A DNA stretch of 64,000 bases from DATLLJ01 sp035537875 (GCA_035537875.1 DATLLJ010000037.1:62001-126000); one strand, 5' to 3'; positions 25,132-34,910 are shown, counted from the stretch's first letter. Numbers and translations are program-made. Notes: generated from the sequence alone by a model not told the origin.

Positions 25132-27570
25132 CTATTCGTATCGCAACGCCGTCATCGGGTCAAGGCGGGTCGCCTGACGGGCCGGCCACAGGCAGGCGGT
25201 GACACCCACGATCACGAGGAGTAACGTGATGCTTCCAAGTGTGATCGGGTCGTTCGGGCCGGTCTGCACGAGCTGGCTTTGAAGGATGCGTCCAACCCCG
25301 AACGCGCCCGCCAGTCCCAGCGTGACGCCAATCCCGAGCTGAACCAACCCACGTCGCAGAATGAGGTTTCGAATGTGGGCCGCCTGGGCCCCCAGTGCCA
25401 TGCGCACACCGATCTCCTGCGTCCGCTGCGTCACGGAGTAGGCCGTGACAGCGTAGAGGCCGACGGTGGCCAGGACGATCGCGATAGCGGCAAAGATCGA
25501 AAACATCGTGCCGAACACCCGAATATCCCACCGCTGCTGTTCGAGAACCTGATCCATCGTGCGGATGTTCGCGAGGGGCATATCCGGATCGACGGCGAAG
25601 ATCTCCTTGCGAAGTTGTGCGGTCAATGGTCCCGGATCCGAGCGTGCCCGGACGAGGACGGCAGCGCCGCGGGGTCCCGTCGCGTTCTGTTCGTGCGGAA
25701 TCCACACGGCAGGATCGGGATTCGCGTTCCGGAACGATCGCTGTCTCAGGGGTGGCGTCAGCCCGATGATCGTCGCCCACGCGGTTTTCTGGCCCGCCGG
25801 CGTGTCGTCGACCAGACGAATGCGCTGGCCGATGGGGTCTTCCTTGCCAAAGTACATCGTCGCGAGCTCGGGGTTGATGATGGCCACTTCGCGGCCCGGC
25901 ACGCCCTCGGTATCGCTCCACGCGCGCCCCCGCTGCAGGCGTACACCAAGCGCATCGAAGTACCGCGAACCAACGCTGACCATCGTGACCGTCGCCGGCT
26001 TTTCGCCGGCCTGAGCGGTCCGTCCGTCGATGATGAGCTGTCGTTGATTGCCTCCGCCCAGAGGCAGGGCCATGGACGTGCTTGCCCCCTCGACGGAGCC
26101 AACCGTGTTCAGCCGGTCCTGGATACTCCGCAAGACCCTCAGCTGGTCGTCGTTCGTGGGGTATTTCCTCGCCGGCAGGATGATCTGCATGACCAGCAGC
26201 CGCGAAGTGTCGAACCCTGGCTCCACGCGGTACATGTTCACGAAGCTGCGCATCATGAACCCGGCGCCCGCGAGGAGCACCAGCGCCAGGGTCAGCTCGG
26301 CGACGACGAGGCCCGTGGTCCAGCGTTTCGCGCGCAGGCCGCCACCGCCCGAGCGGCCGCCCTCCTTCAAGACCTCGTTGACGTTCGTTTTCGAGATGTG
26401 CAACGCCGGAGCGAGACCGAAGACAATCCCGGTGGCGAGACACACGACGGCGAAGAACGCGATGACGCTGGCGTCCATCTCGAAGACCATCCAATAGGGC
26501 TTGCCGACGTTCGCGGTCTCGGCGTCGAACCACCGGATGAGCAGTGCGGACAGGCCGAGCCCGACGACCCCGCTGACAAAGGCCAGCAGGACGCTTTCGA
26601 CGAGCAGCTGGCGGACGATGCGCGCGCGCGTCGCGCCGAGGGAGACACGCACCGCCATCTCGCGCGATCGGTGCGCCGCCCGGGCCAGCAGCAGGTTGGC
26701 GACGTTCGAGCAGGCGATGAGCAACACGAACGCCACGGCTCCCATCAGCGCCCAGAACACCGTGCGCAGCTGATCGCCGATGATGGCTTCGTTGAAGAGC
26801 CTCAGGCGGGCCGAGATATCCTTGTTGGTGTCCTGATACTCGGTCTGGAGCTGTGCGGAGATGTTGGTCATCTCGCTCTGCGCCTGCTCCAGCGTGACGC
26901 CGTCGGCCAGCCGTCCATAGCCCATGAGGAACCGTGACTGTCTGCCCTGGGCCCGGAACGCAGGTGGCAGCTGCGACATCGGCATCCAGACTTCGGCGGT
27001 GAACGGCCACTTGATTCCGACGGGCATGACGCCGATGATGGTGACCGGCAATCCGTTCGTATTGATCGATTTGCCGATGATCGAGGGATCTGCAGCGTAG
27101 CGATTCTTCCACACGCTGTCGCTGATCAGCACGACCGGGGGGGCGCCGGGCTTATCGTCCTCCGGACCAAACGCGCGACCGAGCGCGGCCTTCTCGCCGA
27201 TGATGTCGAACCCGTTCGCCGAGATGTACACGCCAGGGTACTGCTCGGGGACGCGATCGTCGGCGCTGAGGTTCATGCTGCCGTTGAAAACGATCGACAT
27301 TCCCGAGAAGGTCTTGCTGGCGCGCTGCCAGTCCTCGAAGTCCTGGACGGATACGCCGAAGTTCCGATTCCGCGTATCACGTGTGTCGAGCATGATGATC
27401 CGGTCAGGCTCGTCGAATGGCAGGCCCCGAAGGATGACGGCGTTGACGATCGTGAACATCGCGCTGTTGGCGCCGATGCCGAGCGACAGCGCCGCCACGG
27501 CGGCGAGCGTGATCCAGCGATCCTTGACGAGCCGACGCGCCGCGAACCGCAGATCCTGTAGCAGGCTCAT
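25132..27570 (-). CDS. MacB/FtsX-type ABC permease
   Basis: 812 residues. A first membrane helix (WITLAAVAALSLGIGANSAM) is followed by a large periplasmic MacB-core domain (about 60-260), three helices (about 275-420), a second periplasmic domain and three C-terminal helices (IFAAIAIVLATVGLYAVTAY; TLGSITLLLVIVGVTACLWP). The phrase RLDPMTALRYE at the end is typical of the duplicated permeases abundant in Acidobacteria. With the adjacent ATPase and HlyD protein it should form a tripartite, mechanotransmitting efflux pump. The ATG at 27570 begins one base after the ATPase stop. The substrate is unknown. Confidence 0.92.
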   Translation of the reverse strand: MSLLQDLRFAARRLVKDRWITLAAVAALSLGIGANSAMFTIVNAVILRGLPFDEPDRIIMLDTRDTRNRNFGVSVQDFEDWQRASKTFSGMSIVFNGSMNLSADDRVPEQYPGVYISANGFDIIGEKAALGRAFGPEDDKPGAPPVVLISDSVWKNRYAADPSIIGKSINTNGLPVTIIGVMPVGIKWPFTAEVWMPMSQLPPAFRAQGRQSRFLMGYGRLADGVTLEQAQSEMTNISAQLQTEYQDTNKDISARLRLFNEAIIGDQLRTVFWALMGAVAFVLLIACSNVANLLLARAAHRSREMAVRVSLGATRARIVRQLLVESVLLAFVSGVVGLGLSALLIRWFDAETANVGKPYWMVFEMDASVIAFFAVVCLATGIVFGLAPALHISKTNVNEVLKEGGRSGGGGLRAKRWTTGLVVAELTLALVLLAGAGFMMRSFVNMYRVEPGFDTSRLLVMQIILPARKYPTNDDQLRVLRSIQDRLNTVGSVEGASTSMALPLGGGNQRQLIIDGRTAQAGEKPATVTMVSVGSRYFDALGVRLQRGRAWSDTEGVPGREVAIINPELATMYFGKEDPIGQRIRLVDDTPAGQKTAWATIIGLTPPLRQRSFRNANPDPAVWIPHEQNATGPRGAAVLVRARSDPGPLTAQLRKEIFAVDPDMPLANIRTMDQVLEQQRWDIRVFGTMFSIFAAIAIVLATVGLYAVTAYSVTQRTQEIGVRMALGAQAAHIRNLILRRGLVQLGIGVTLGLAGAFGVGRILQSQLVQTGPNDPITLGSITLLLVIVGVTACLWPARQATRLDPMTALRYE

Positions 27571-27571
27571 G

Positions 27572-28282
27572 TCAGCTCGCCACCATTTCGAGCGGGCGTT
27601 CGACGACACGGCCGTCGAACAGATGAACGTGGCGCTCGGCGTTACGTGCGTAGCGCGGATCGTGGGTCACCATACAGATGGTCGCCCCGCTCTCGTGGAG
27701 CTGGCGGAGCAGCTCCATGACCGACTCGCCGCTTTTCGAATCGAGATTGCCGGTTGGCTCGTCCGCCAGCATCATCGCCGGTTCGCCGGCAACGGCTCGA
27801 GCGACCGCGACGCGCTGCTGCTGCCCGCCTGAGAGCTGGCTCGGGAGATGCTTCGAGCGATGGGCCATCCCGACGCGTTCGAGCGCGGCGGTGACGCGAT
27901 CGCGGCGTTCGCTGGTCGGCATGCCGCGATAGGTGAGCGGCAGCTCCACGTTTTCGAAGACGGTCAGATCGCCGATCAGGTTGAAGCTCTGAAAGATGAA
28001 GCCAATTTCGCGGTTGCGGACCCGCGCGCGATCTTTGGCCGGTAACTCAGCCACCGCCTGCCCGTTCAGCCAGTACTCGCCCTTCGTCGCGGAATCGAGC
28101 AGCCCGAGTATCGACAGCAGCGTCGACTTGCCGCAGCCCGAGGGGCCGGCGATCGACACATACTCGCCTTTGGCGATCTCGAGGTTGACGTCCGACAGCG
28201 CGTGCGTTTCGACCTCGTCGGTCAAGAAGACCTTCGAAACCGCTTTCAGCTTGATCACCGGTGTGGAGGCGGAAGATGCCAT
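27572..28282 (-). CDS. MacB/LolD-type ABC transporter ATPase
   Basis: 236 residues with every canonical motif: Walker A GPSGCGKST, Q-loop FIFQSFNLI, signature LSGGQQQR, Walker B MMLADEPTG and H-loop MVTHD. The sequence class is that of LolD and MacB ATPases, which power membrane or periplasmic permeases of the FtsX fold. GAGAGG lies five bases before the ATG. Middle gene of the HlyD-ATPase-permease operon. Confidence 0.95.
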   Translation of the reverse strand: MASSASTPVIKLKAVSKVFLTDEVETHALSDVNLEIAKGEYVSIAGPSGCGKSTLLSILGLLDSATKGEYWLNGQAVAELPAKDRARVRNREIGFIFQSFNLIGDLTVFENVELPLTYRGMPTSERRDRVTAALERVGMAHRSKHLPSQLSGGQQQRVAVARAVAGEPAMMLADEPTGNLDSKSGESVMELLRQLHESGATICMVTHDPRYARNAERHVHLFDGRVVERPLEMVAS

Positions 28283-28321
28283 CGTGACCTCTCTTGAAGT
28301 CCGGCGGATTCCGGACGTTGC

Positions 28322-29572
28322 CTACTGGAGCCTCACGCGGTCGTAGGCGTCCCACGCGGACATGTCCGACAGGACGACCTCATCGCCGGCATTCAGGCCG
28401 GAGAGCAGTTCCACTTTGTCGACCGACATGCGACCGATCTTCACCTGAATGCGCGATGCGGTGCCGTCCGCATCCACCTTGAACAGCCCCACTGCACTCT
28501 GTTCCTGACCGAGCGCCGGACGACCGACGAATAGCACGTCGGTCAGCCTCTCGAGCTCGATCGTTCCGTCCACCGTCAGGTCCGGGCGCGATCCGCGAGG
28601 CAGCGCGCCCTCGAGCGTCACGTCCACCGTCACGGTGCCGTTCTGCACCGAGGGATCGATTCGCGCGACGCGGCCGTCCGCCAGTCCATTTCGCGTGTCG
28701 ATCGACACGGCCTGTCCGATCTGGATATCGCGGGCTTGCGTTTCCGCAATCTTCAACTCGGCTTTCAACCGCGTGGGGTCGGCGACGCGCGCGAGGTTGG
28801 TCCCGGGGCCCACCTGTTGTCCGACGTCGACCGGTACGACTTGAAGCACGCCCGGAATGCCTGGACGCACGCGCAGCTCATCCACCTGACGCTGCTTCAG
28901 CTGGCGCAGCGCGCGAATCTGATCGAGGTTCGCCTGTTCGGCCGCCAGCCGGGCCCGCCCCTGGTCCTGACCCTTCTCGAGCTGCTTGCGGGCGATCTCG
29001 AACCGAGAGGCCAGCAACTGCTGATCGAGCTGGGACTGCTGCAGCGTCAGGGAGGAGACGAGCTGCTGGCTGGCGAGCTGCTTGTTGACTTCCGCCTGCA
29101 GCGACGCCTTCTTGTAGTCGGCTTCGATGATCGCGGTGGACGCTTCGCGCTGCAGCTGGTCGGTTTCGAGCTGGACACGCAGATTGGTGAGGCCGGCCTC
29201 AGCCGACTCCACCCGGAGCTTCGCGTCTTGAAGCTCCTGCTCGAGGGTGGGATTACTCAGCTCGAGAATGACGGTGTCGGCCTCGACCTCCGTTCCGGGC
29301 CTCACGATGATGCGTTCGACGCGGCCGCTGGTCGCCGCCGGGATCCAGCGCAAATCCTCGGGAACCAACGTGCCGGTCCCGCGGACCTGGCGAAGCAGCG
29401 GTCCGCGCTGTACCGTGTCAATCCACAGCGTCGAGCGGTCCACTCCAGGAGCGGCCGGCTGGAGACGTGATATCCCCACCCCCAGCACCAACACCACGGC
29501 AATTGCGCTTCCCGCGTAGATGAGTTGCCGGGTGCGCTTGCGTTTCAAATTGTCCGGGCGTGCAATATCCAC
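28322..29572 (-). CDS. HlyD/MacA-type periplasmic adaptor
   Basis: 416 residues. One N-terminal membrane anchor (LIYAGSAIAVVLVLGVGISR) is followed by a lipoyl half (ATSGRVERIIVRPGTEVEAD) and a long coiled-coil hairpin from about 105 to 235 (Gln/Leu-rich heptads such as QSQLDQQLLASRFEIARKQL). The second lipoyl half and a beta-barrel/membrane-proximal domain (DGTIELERLTDVLFVGRPAL) complete the adaptor. It would bridge the FtsX-type permease to an outer-membrane factor; no TolC gene is in this operon. GTG start at 29572 with no evident Shine-Dalgarno sequence. First gene of the operon and divergent from the gene at 29745. Confidence 0.92.
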   Translation of the reverse strand: MDIARPDNLKRKRTRQLIYAGSAIAVVLVLGVGISRLQPAAPGVDRSTLWIDTVQRGPLLRQVRGTGTLVPEDLRWIPAATSGRVERIIVRPGTEVEADTVILELSNPTLEQELQDAKLRVESAEAGLTNLRVQLETDQLQREASTAIIEADYKKASLQAEVNKQLASQQLVSSLTLQQSQLDQQLLASRFEIARKQLEKGQDQGRARLAAEQANLDQIRALRQLKQRQVDELRVRPGIPGVLQVVPVDVGQQVGPGTNLARVADPTRLKAELKIAETQARDIQIGQAVSIDTRNGLADGRVARIDPSVQNGTVTVDVTLEGALPRGSRPDLTVDGTIELERLTDVLFVGRPALGQEQSAVGLFKVDADGTASRIQVKIGRMSVDKVELLSGLNAGDEVVLSDMSAWDAYDRVRLQ

Positions 29573-29744
29573 CGATATGGCCTGCTGAAGGCGGCGGGCG
29601 CGGACGCTGCACCGACGCCAGGGTTAGACACCGGACACACGTTCAATGCTCCGGACACGCTCCGAGACTTGAACAACGCTTTAGACGGAGTTACCCTCCC
29701 CCCGGTTCGCCCGGCCGGCAGCCTGACGAAAAGAAGGCGAGGCT

Positions 29745-30557
29745 ATGACACGCTGTCGATTCGTGCTCATCATTCTAGCCACGTGGGCGCTCGGCCCGAC
29801 GCACGTGGCCCACGCGCAACTTGCTGCGTCCACGAGCCTTCCGCCGCTCGAGGCGCCCCGCGACGACACCAGCGCGCTCGACGGTCTGGGTGGATCGGGG
29901 CCCGCGGAGACGCCGGCGTCGGCGAGCGCGCCGACCCAGGGATCCTCCGGTGGCACTGACTACCGCGGCGCGATCGGCGACTCGATTCGCCTCCTGCTCA
30001 TCCAGCATGCCGTCCGCGTGAGCACGCAAGACAAGACCCGGCGCGCTCTGACGGGGCCTTTCTTCAGCGACTATCGTCGGTCGGTCGCCATGCCCCTTCA
30101 GTGGGGCGACACCGATTCGGGAATGACGAATTATGTTCTCCATCCCGGGCAGGGAGCTGCGTCGGGATTCATCTGGCTGCAGAATTCCGCCGGCGGCGAG
30201 ATGCCGTTCGCGCTGACGGCCGACTACATGAGCTCGCGGCTGTGGGCCACCTTGTGGGCGCTCGGCTACAGTCTGCAGTTCGAGATCGGTCCGTTCAGCG
30301 AAGCCTCCATCGGCAACGTCGGCATGCGTCGCGAAACCACGGGCTGGGTCGACCACGTCATAACGCCGGCCGGCGGTCTTGCGATCATGATGTTCGAAGA
30401 CATGCTCGATCGCTACGTCGTCCGAAAGCTGGAGGATCGGACGGACTCGCCGGTCCTGCGCGCGATGATGCGCATGTTCCTGACGCCGTCCCGCGCCACG
30501 GCGAACGTGTCCGGTATGCGCGCGCCGTGGTACCGGGCCGGTCGGCCTGTTGGGTAG
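29745..30557 (+). CDS. Exported hypothetical protein
   Basis: 270 residues. A signal peptide (CRFVLIILATWALGPTHVAH, cleavage near AHA-Q) is followed by a Ser/Ala/Pro/Gly-rich linker to about residue 75. The folded region carries IRLLLIQHAVRVSTQDKTRR, GPFFSDYRRSVAMP and GFIWLQNSAGGEMPF. Two stretches (LWATLWALGYSLQFEIGPFS; ITPAGGLAIMMFEDMLDRYV) could be amphipathic or membrane helices. I do not recognise a named domain. AAGAAGGCGAGG precedes the ATG. It is convergent with the anti-sigma gene, 10 bases away. Confidence 0.75.
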   Translation: MTRCRFVLIILATWALGPTHVAHAQLAASTSLPPLEAPRDDTSALDGLGGSGPAETPASASAPTQGSSGGTDYRGAIGDSIRLLLIQHAVRVSTQDKTRRALTGPFFSDYRRSVAMPLQWGDTDSGMTNYVLHPGQGAASGFIWLQNSAGGEMPFALTADYMSSRLWATLWALGYSLQFEIGPFSEASIGNVGMRRETTGWVDHVITPAGGLAIMMFEDMLDRYVVRKLEDRTDSPVLRAMMRMFLTPSRATANVSGMRAPWYRAGRPVG

Positions 30558-30567
30558 CGACGCCACG

Positions 30568-31065
30568 CTACTCATCAGACAACACGAAGTAGAAGATCAA
30601 CGGCGTCAGAATCAGACCAGCAGCTGCGATGACGGCAAGCGACACGATGGCGAACGGCACCGTTGTCGTCAACGGCCCGACGGCTTCGACTCGCGTGCTC
30701 TCGCGAGTGAGTGTGGAGGCCATCCAGGCCACTGGTCGCTCAATCGACGGCCACCACAGCGTGATCAACGCGGCGAAGACCCCGGCGGCGCACGCTCCCG
30801 CCAGTCCCTGCAGCATCGTGATAGGTCGTGCCGCCGCTGCCGCCGCCTCGGCGCGCCTCCTCATCGTCGCGCGCCACCAGACCTGACCGGCGGTCGGGAG
30901 CCGCGCCGCGCTCAACGCCTCATGGTGCTCTTCGCGGAACAGCGTCACCACCGCCGAGAGATCAGCGCAGACGGAACACCGGCCGGCGTGGTTGCGCAGG
31001 TCGTCCGGCCAGTGCCCGGACGCCACAGCGTCGAGAATCTCGGGTTCGCGATTGCACTCCGTCAT
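30568..31065 (-). CDS. Zinc-finger anti-sigma factor (membrane-anchored)
   Basis: 165 residues. The N-terminal HAGRCSVCADL (His-x3-Cys-x2-Cys) is the zinc-finger anti-sigma motif. Two membrane helices follow (MLQGLAGACAAGVFAALITL; VPFAIVSLAVIAAAGLILTP). Such proteins hold the cognate ECF sigma factor at the membrane until a signal releases it. The ATG at 31065 overlaps the sigma-factor stop region and has GGAG six bases before it. The pairing with the sigma gene directly upstream supports the call. Confidence 0.85.
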   Translation of the reverse strand: MTECNREPEILDAVASGHWPDDLRNHAGRCSVCADLSAVVTLFREEHHEALSAARLPTAGQVWWRATMRRRAEAAAAAARPITMLQGLAGACAAGVFAALITLWWPSIERPVAWMASTLTRESTRVEAVGPLTTTVPFAIVSLAVIAAAGLILTPLIFYFVLSDE

Positions 31066-31067
31066 GT

Positions 31068-31661
31068 TCACTCCGAGTCCTTCGGCCCGGCCCCGGTTCC
31101 GCCACGGCCCAGCAGCGACGCAAGACGACGCCTTGCGCGAAACAGCATCGCCTTGATGCTCCCCGTTTTCAGGCCGAGCGACGCTGCGATTTCCTCGTGG
31201 GACGATCCCTGCGCGTAGGCGAGCCACAGCAAGTCGCGCTCGCGCGGCTTGAGCTGGGCCAGTGCTCGATTCAGATCGATCCGCTCGGCGGCCCGCTCGG
31301 TCGCGTCCGCGCGCGATTCCGTCGGTGGATGGCGACGTTCGTCGGCGGTCGACAACCGATCGAGACGAAGGCGCCGATGATGATCGTGGACGAGATTGAC
31401 GGCGATGCGAAACAGATAGCGGCGCCGATGCGAATCGCTGTCATAGGAGCCGCCTGCCCGGAGGAACCGGTAATAGGCCTCCTGAAGCAGATCGTCGGCA
31501 AGCCGCCTGTCGCCGGTCGCTCTCGACAGATACGCCCACACCGATCGCGCAGTCCGGTCGTAGAACGAGCGGAACGTGTCCTCATCCATCTGGAACGCCA
31601 GGTCTATGGAGTCGGTCGCTTCACCAAACCGTTCGATGTCGGAAAGGGTCACGTCGCGCAT
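31068..31661 (-). CDS. ECF-type RNA polymerase sigma factor
   Basis: 197 residues. Region 2 (FRSFYDRTARSVWAYLSRAT, ADDLLQEAYYRFLRAGG) and region 4 (LAQLKPRERDLLWLAYAQGS, SHEEIAASLGLKTGSIKAML FRARRRL) are complete, as in group-4 sigma factors that redirect RNA polymerase to stress promoters. An N-terminal extension of about 20 residues precedes region 2. The ATG at 31661 is used; a GTG at 31670 overlapping the previous stop is possible. It sits between a membrane protein of unknown function and its anti-sigma factor; all three are probably one operon. Confidence 0.92.
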   Translation of the reverse strand: MRDVTLSDIERFGEATDSIDLAFQMDEDTFRSFYDRTARSVWAYLSRATGDRRLADDLLQEAYYRFLRAGGSYDSDSHRRRYLFRIAVNLVHDHHRRLRLDRLSTADERRHPPTESRADATERAAERIDLNRALAQLKPRERDLLWLAYAQGSSHEEIAASLGLKTGSIKAMLFRARRRLASLLGRGGTGAGPKDSE

Positions 31662-31666
31662 GGCTG

Positions 31667-32524
31667 TCACTTTGGAGGTTCGAGAAGACCGAGACGCTGC
31701 GAAAGCAGGTACGCCACGCCGGCCGAGAGCGTGAAGCCCACCCCCAGGGCGACGATCAGGACCGCGATGACATTCAACGCCCTCGCGACCTCGTCGATGA
31801 CCGTGTTCCTGACGAACCACAGACCCAGGCCGACCACCGCGAGCACGATGCCAGCCTGGACCGACCAGAGAATGCGGCCGAATGGCGCGCCCATCGCACG
31901 CGGGCCGGCGTCCAGAGGAATCGGCGCCGATTGGAGGAAGTGTTGTCCAGCCGGCGACTGAATGTACGCGATCAGATCGTCGTTGGACGTCAGGCGATCG
32001 AGCAGTTTCGAGTGGGCCTCGGTCTGCGTCTTCGCCGCGCGGAGCCAGCGCCTGTGTTCGACAGCCAGCCGCGCCAGCCAGCCTACCAGCAGGAAGGCGC
32101 CGACGAACCCGCCGAGAAGCGTCACGTAGGCCACCATGTTTTCGAATCCCCGCATGACCTGGGACGTCGGATCATTTGGCTCCTCGAAGCGGGGAGAACC
32201 GAGGTAGAACGTGGGCTGGAGGGCAATCTCAGGATGCTGCGCCAGGAAGGCGGCCAGCGCCGGGTAGGGCGCCAGGTAGCCTTCCCGCGTCAGAAGCGAC
32301 GGGTCAAGGCGAAGGACCTGCGCGACGCTCGGCGGATAGTTCCTGAGCAGCTCGTTCAACTGCCCACGGACATCCTGCGCGTTGCGGCTGTCCGGCGTCA
32401 CCACAATCTGCTGAGGCTGCGGAGTGGGGGCTGGCGTCACCACAACCTGCGCTCGAGGCGCGACCGGCATCGCAAAGGCAAGAACAGCCGCCCAGAACAG
32501 CCCACCCGGCAACGTTCGTGTCAT
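31667..32524 (-). CDS. Membrane protein of unknown function linked to the ECF sigma pair
   Basis: 285 residues. A signal-like helix (GLFWAAVLAFAMPVAPRAQV) is followed by a periplasmic Pro/Gln-rich segment with LLRNYPPSVAQVLRLDPSLL and ALAAFLAQHPEIALQPTFYL. A membrane helix (YVTLLGGFVGAFLLVGWLAR), a cytoplasmic helix-rich part (about 155-210) and two more helices (GIVLAVVGLGLWFV; ALNVIAVLIVALGVGFTLSA) complete it. AGAGGGT directly precedes the ATG. Its stop overlaps the sigma-factor start region, suggesting that it senses the envelope signal or is part of the same regulon; this is inference. Confidence 0.75.
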   Translation of the reverse strand: MTRTLPGGLFWAAVLAFAMPVAPRAQVVVTPAPTPQPQQIVVTPDSRNAQDVRGQLNELLRNYPPSVAQVLRLDPSLLTREGYLAPYPALAAFLAQHPEIALQPTFYLGSPRFEEPNDPTSQVMRGFENMVAYVTLLGGFVGAFLLVGWLARLAVEHRRWLRAAKTQTEAHSKLLDRLTSNDDLIAYIQSPAGQHFLQSAPIPLDAGPRAMGAPFGRILWSVQAGIVLAVVGLGLWFVRNTVIDEVARALNVIAVLIVALGVGFTLSAGVAYLLSQRLGLLEPPK

Positions 32525-32533
32525 ACCCTCTAA

Positions 32534-33790
32534 TTACGCGCGTCGGTGCTTGAGGTTAACAGCCTCAGGTCCGGCGACCAGCGCGGCGATCACCAAATCG
32601 CCGCTGACATTGACCATCGTCCGGCACATGTCGAGAAATCGGTCGACACCGAGGATCAGCCCCATGCCCTCGCCAGGGACGCCGACCGATTGCGCCACGA
32701 TCAGCACCATCGGAAGAGATCCGCCTGGGACGCCCGCCGTGCCGATGCCGGCGAGAATCGACATCAGCATCACCCGCACCTGCTGACCCGCCGTGAGATC
32801 CAGCCCGTACACCTGGGCAAGGAAGAGAACGGTCACCCCCTCGAACAAGGCGGTCCCGTTCTGATTAGCCGTAGCCCCGACGGTCAGCACGAACCTCGAG
32901 ATATCGGGCGGAATCCGAAGGCGGCTCTCGGCCACTTCGAGCGACAGCGGCAGCGTCGCGTTCGACGAGGCGGTCGAGAACGCGTACAAGAACACTTCGC
33001 GGCACCCTCGAAAGAACGCCATCGGCGAGCGCCTCGCGACGAGCTTCAGCATCGCGGGGTAGACGCCGAACTGGTGCAGCGCCAGGCCGACGACAACGGT
33101 GAGGACGTAGAGAAACAGCGAGGCGAACAGCGAGGTGCCGAATGTGAAGGCGGTGCCGAAGATGATGGCAAATACGGCAATGGGGGCGAATTTCATCACC
33201 CAGAGCACAATGCGCATGCACGCATCGAACACCTGCTCGAGCAGGCGTATCAGCGCGTTTTCGCGCGTCGCCGCCCCTGCACTGACCGCGATGCCGAAGA
33301 CCACGGCGAAGATCATCAGCTGCAACATGTCGCCGTCGAGAGCGCGGGCTGCCGTTTCGACCGGATTGCGAGGGATGAGCTCGACCAGGGTGTCCGCGAG
33401 CGGCTTCACGGCGGCTGCCTGCGTTTCGATCGTCTGGACGCTCTGTGACGCCGCGGCCGTCAGGGGGAAGGACCTGCCCGGCTTGATCGAGTTCACCATG
33501 AGCAGGCCGATGCTCACCGAACATGTGCTCAAAACAACGGTGAACGCGAGCGTGCGCCCAGCAACCCCCGCGAGGTCGTGCCCTCGCCCGAGCTCGTACA
33601 CGCCGATCACCAGCGCCGAAAAGACCATCGGGACGACAATCATGATGATCGCGCGCAGGAACAGCTGACCGATCGGGCGAAGCAAGTTGGCGTTGAGCGC
33701 GACGATCCACGGTGCGTCCACGCCGTGCAGCGCCGCGCCAGCGGCGAGACCGGCCGCCAGCGCGACGAACAGCTGGGTGTGCAGCTTCAA
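32534..33790 (-). CDS. Dicarboxylate/amino acid:cation symporter (DAACS family)
   Basis: 418 residues with the GltP/DctA layout of eight helices and two re-entrant loops. Diagnostic stretches are FLRAIIMIVVPMVFSALVIG, the serine-rich hairpin STASSNATLPLSLEVAESRL, the ion site TVGATANQNGTALFEGVTVL and GTAGVPGGSLPMVLIVAQSV. These carriers take up glutamate, aspartate or C4-dicarboxylates with H+ or Na+. A TTG start at 33790 gives MKLHTQLFVALAAGL, which fits family N-termini; TACGAT lies nine bases before it, with no strong Shine-Dalgarno sequence. It follows the BadF kinase gene (79 bases). Confidence 0.93.
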   Translation of the reverse strand: MKLHTQLFVALAAGLAAGAALHGVDAPWIVALNANLLRPIGQLFLRAIIMIVVPMVFSALVIGVYELGRGHDLAGVAGRTLAFTVVLSTCSVSIGLLMVNSIKPGRSFPLTAAASQSVQTIETQAAAVKPLADTLVELIPRNPVETAARALDGDMLQLMIFAVVFGIAVSAGAATRENALIRLLEQVFDACMRIVLWVMKFAPIAVFAIIFGTAFTFGTSLFASLFLYVLTVVVGLALHQFGVYPAMLKLVARRSPMAFFRGCREVFLYAFSTASSNATLPLSLEVAESRLRIPPDISRFVLTVGATANQNGTALFEGVTVLFLAQVYGLDLTAGQQVRVMLMSILAGIGTAGVPGGSLPMVLIVAQSVGVPGEGMGLILGVDRFLDMCRTMVNVSGDLVIAALVAGPEAVNLKHRRA

Positions 33791-33869
33791 GGCGGGTCCA
33801 TCGTAGCAGGCCAGCCGGTCTGGCGACCGGGCGATGCGCGACCCGGACCTTCATGATGGCGCGGGGCAG

Positions 33870-34808
33870 CTAGCGACGGTAAATCGGTAGCCGCGCGCCG
33901 CCGTGAATCTCCGACAGCGCGAGCCGGACGGCGCCAAATGCGGGCTCCACTTCCAGGTGGATGACCTGACTGTGCGGCGCGAGCGAGGGCAGCTGGCGCG
34001 CAAGCTGTTCGCGCAGCCAGGGAACCGCCTTGAACATGCCGCCGGACAGCACGAACGTGAATTCCTGTGTTGCCAGGTTGAGCTGGGCGGTCACAGACGC
34101 CGCCGCGCCAAGCAACTCCTCCACGCCCCGTTCGAGGATCTTCGTGGCGGCGGCGTCGCCATCGTCGCGCGCCTGCTGTACGTGAACCGCGAGGTCGGCA
34201 AACGCCGCAGGCCTGAAACTGGCGTGATACACGGTCTGCAGCAACTCATCTGGGCGCTGAGCGCCGAAATGAGCCAGCAGCCGGTCGGTCAGGCTGGTGG
34301 CCATGCCGCGGCCGTCGGCCGCTCGCACGACGGCGCGCATGGCCAGCCTTCCAATCCAGTAACCGCTTCCTTCGTCACCCAGCACATAGCCCCAACCGCC
34401 AGCGCGGGCCGCGTTGCCCGCCCGATCGCAACCGTACGCAATCGACCCTGTGCCCGACACAATGACGATGCCCGGCGCCTCGCCAATGGCCGCCTGCAGC
34501 GCGATCAGCGCGTCATTGACGACTAGAATGCGGGCTTTGTAGCCGATGCGGCTCATGATGCTGCGGACAATCGCGAGATCCTCCGGTCGATCGACGCCCG
34601 CGATGCCGAGGCAGATGGCCGACGGCATCGCGCCGCGCGGCGCCACGGTTTCCTCCATGACCGTATAGAGGACCTTCTCGAACTCGAGCTCCCCGACCGC
34701 TTGAAGGTTCGCGCCCGGGCCCGTCGCGGCGGCCACGATACGGCCGTGGTCATTGCCGAGCAGGCACGTGGTTCTGGTGCCACCGACGTCGATGCCGAGA
34801 ACGTGCAC
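33870..34808 (-). CDS. BadF/BadG-type ATPase, probable N-acetylglucosamine kinase
   Basis: 312 residues with the ASKHA sugar-kinase fold: phosphate-1 loop GIDVGGTRTTCLLGN, phosphate-2 loop IVSGTGSIAYG, GYVLGDEGSGYWIGR and adenosine loop TFVLSGGMFKAVPWL. These match BadF-type kinases that phosphorylate N-acetylglucosamine or other amino sugars in the cytoplasm. No peptidoglycan- or chitin-recycling gene is adjacent, so the substrate is inferred from the family. GTG start at 34808, with TAAGAT exactly six bases before it and no Shine-Dalgarno sequence, suggesting a leaderless mRNA. Confidence 0.88.
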   Translation of the reverse strand: MHVLGIDVGGTRTTCLLGNDHGRIVAAATGPGANLQAVGELEFEKVLYTVMEETVAPRGAMPSAICLGIAGVDRPEDLAIVRSIMSRIGYKARILVVNDALIALQAAIGEAPGIVIVSGTGSIAYGCDRAGNAARAGGWGYVLGDEGSGYWIGRLAMRAVVRAADGRGMATSLTDRLLAHFGAQRPDELLQTVYHASFRPAAFADLAVHVQQARDDGDAAATKILERGVEELLGAAASVTAQLNLATQEFTFVLSGGMFKAVPWLREQLARQLPSLAPHSQVIHLEVEPAFGAVRLALSEIHGGARLPIYRR

Positions 34809-34910
34809 GGCGAAATCTTAGCAGGGAGGGGCGGTCGATCCGTACGTCGGCCGCATGAGGCCGAGATGACAGGAGCGGAGAAGGGATTGCACGGAAGGCC
34901 GGCGCCGCGA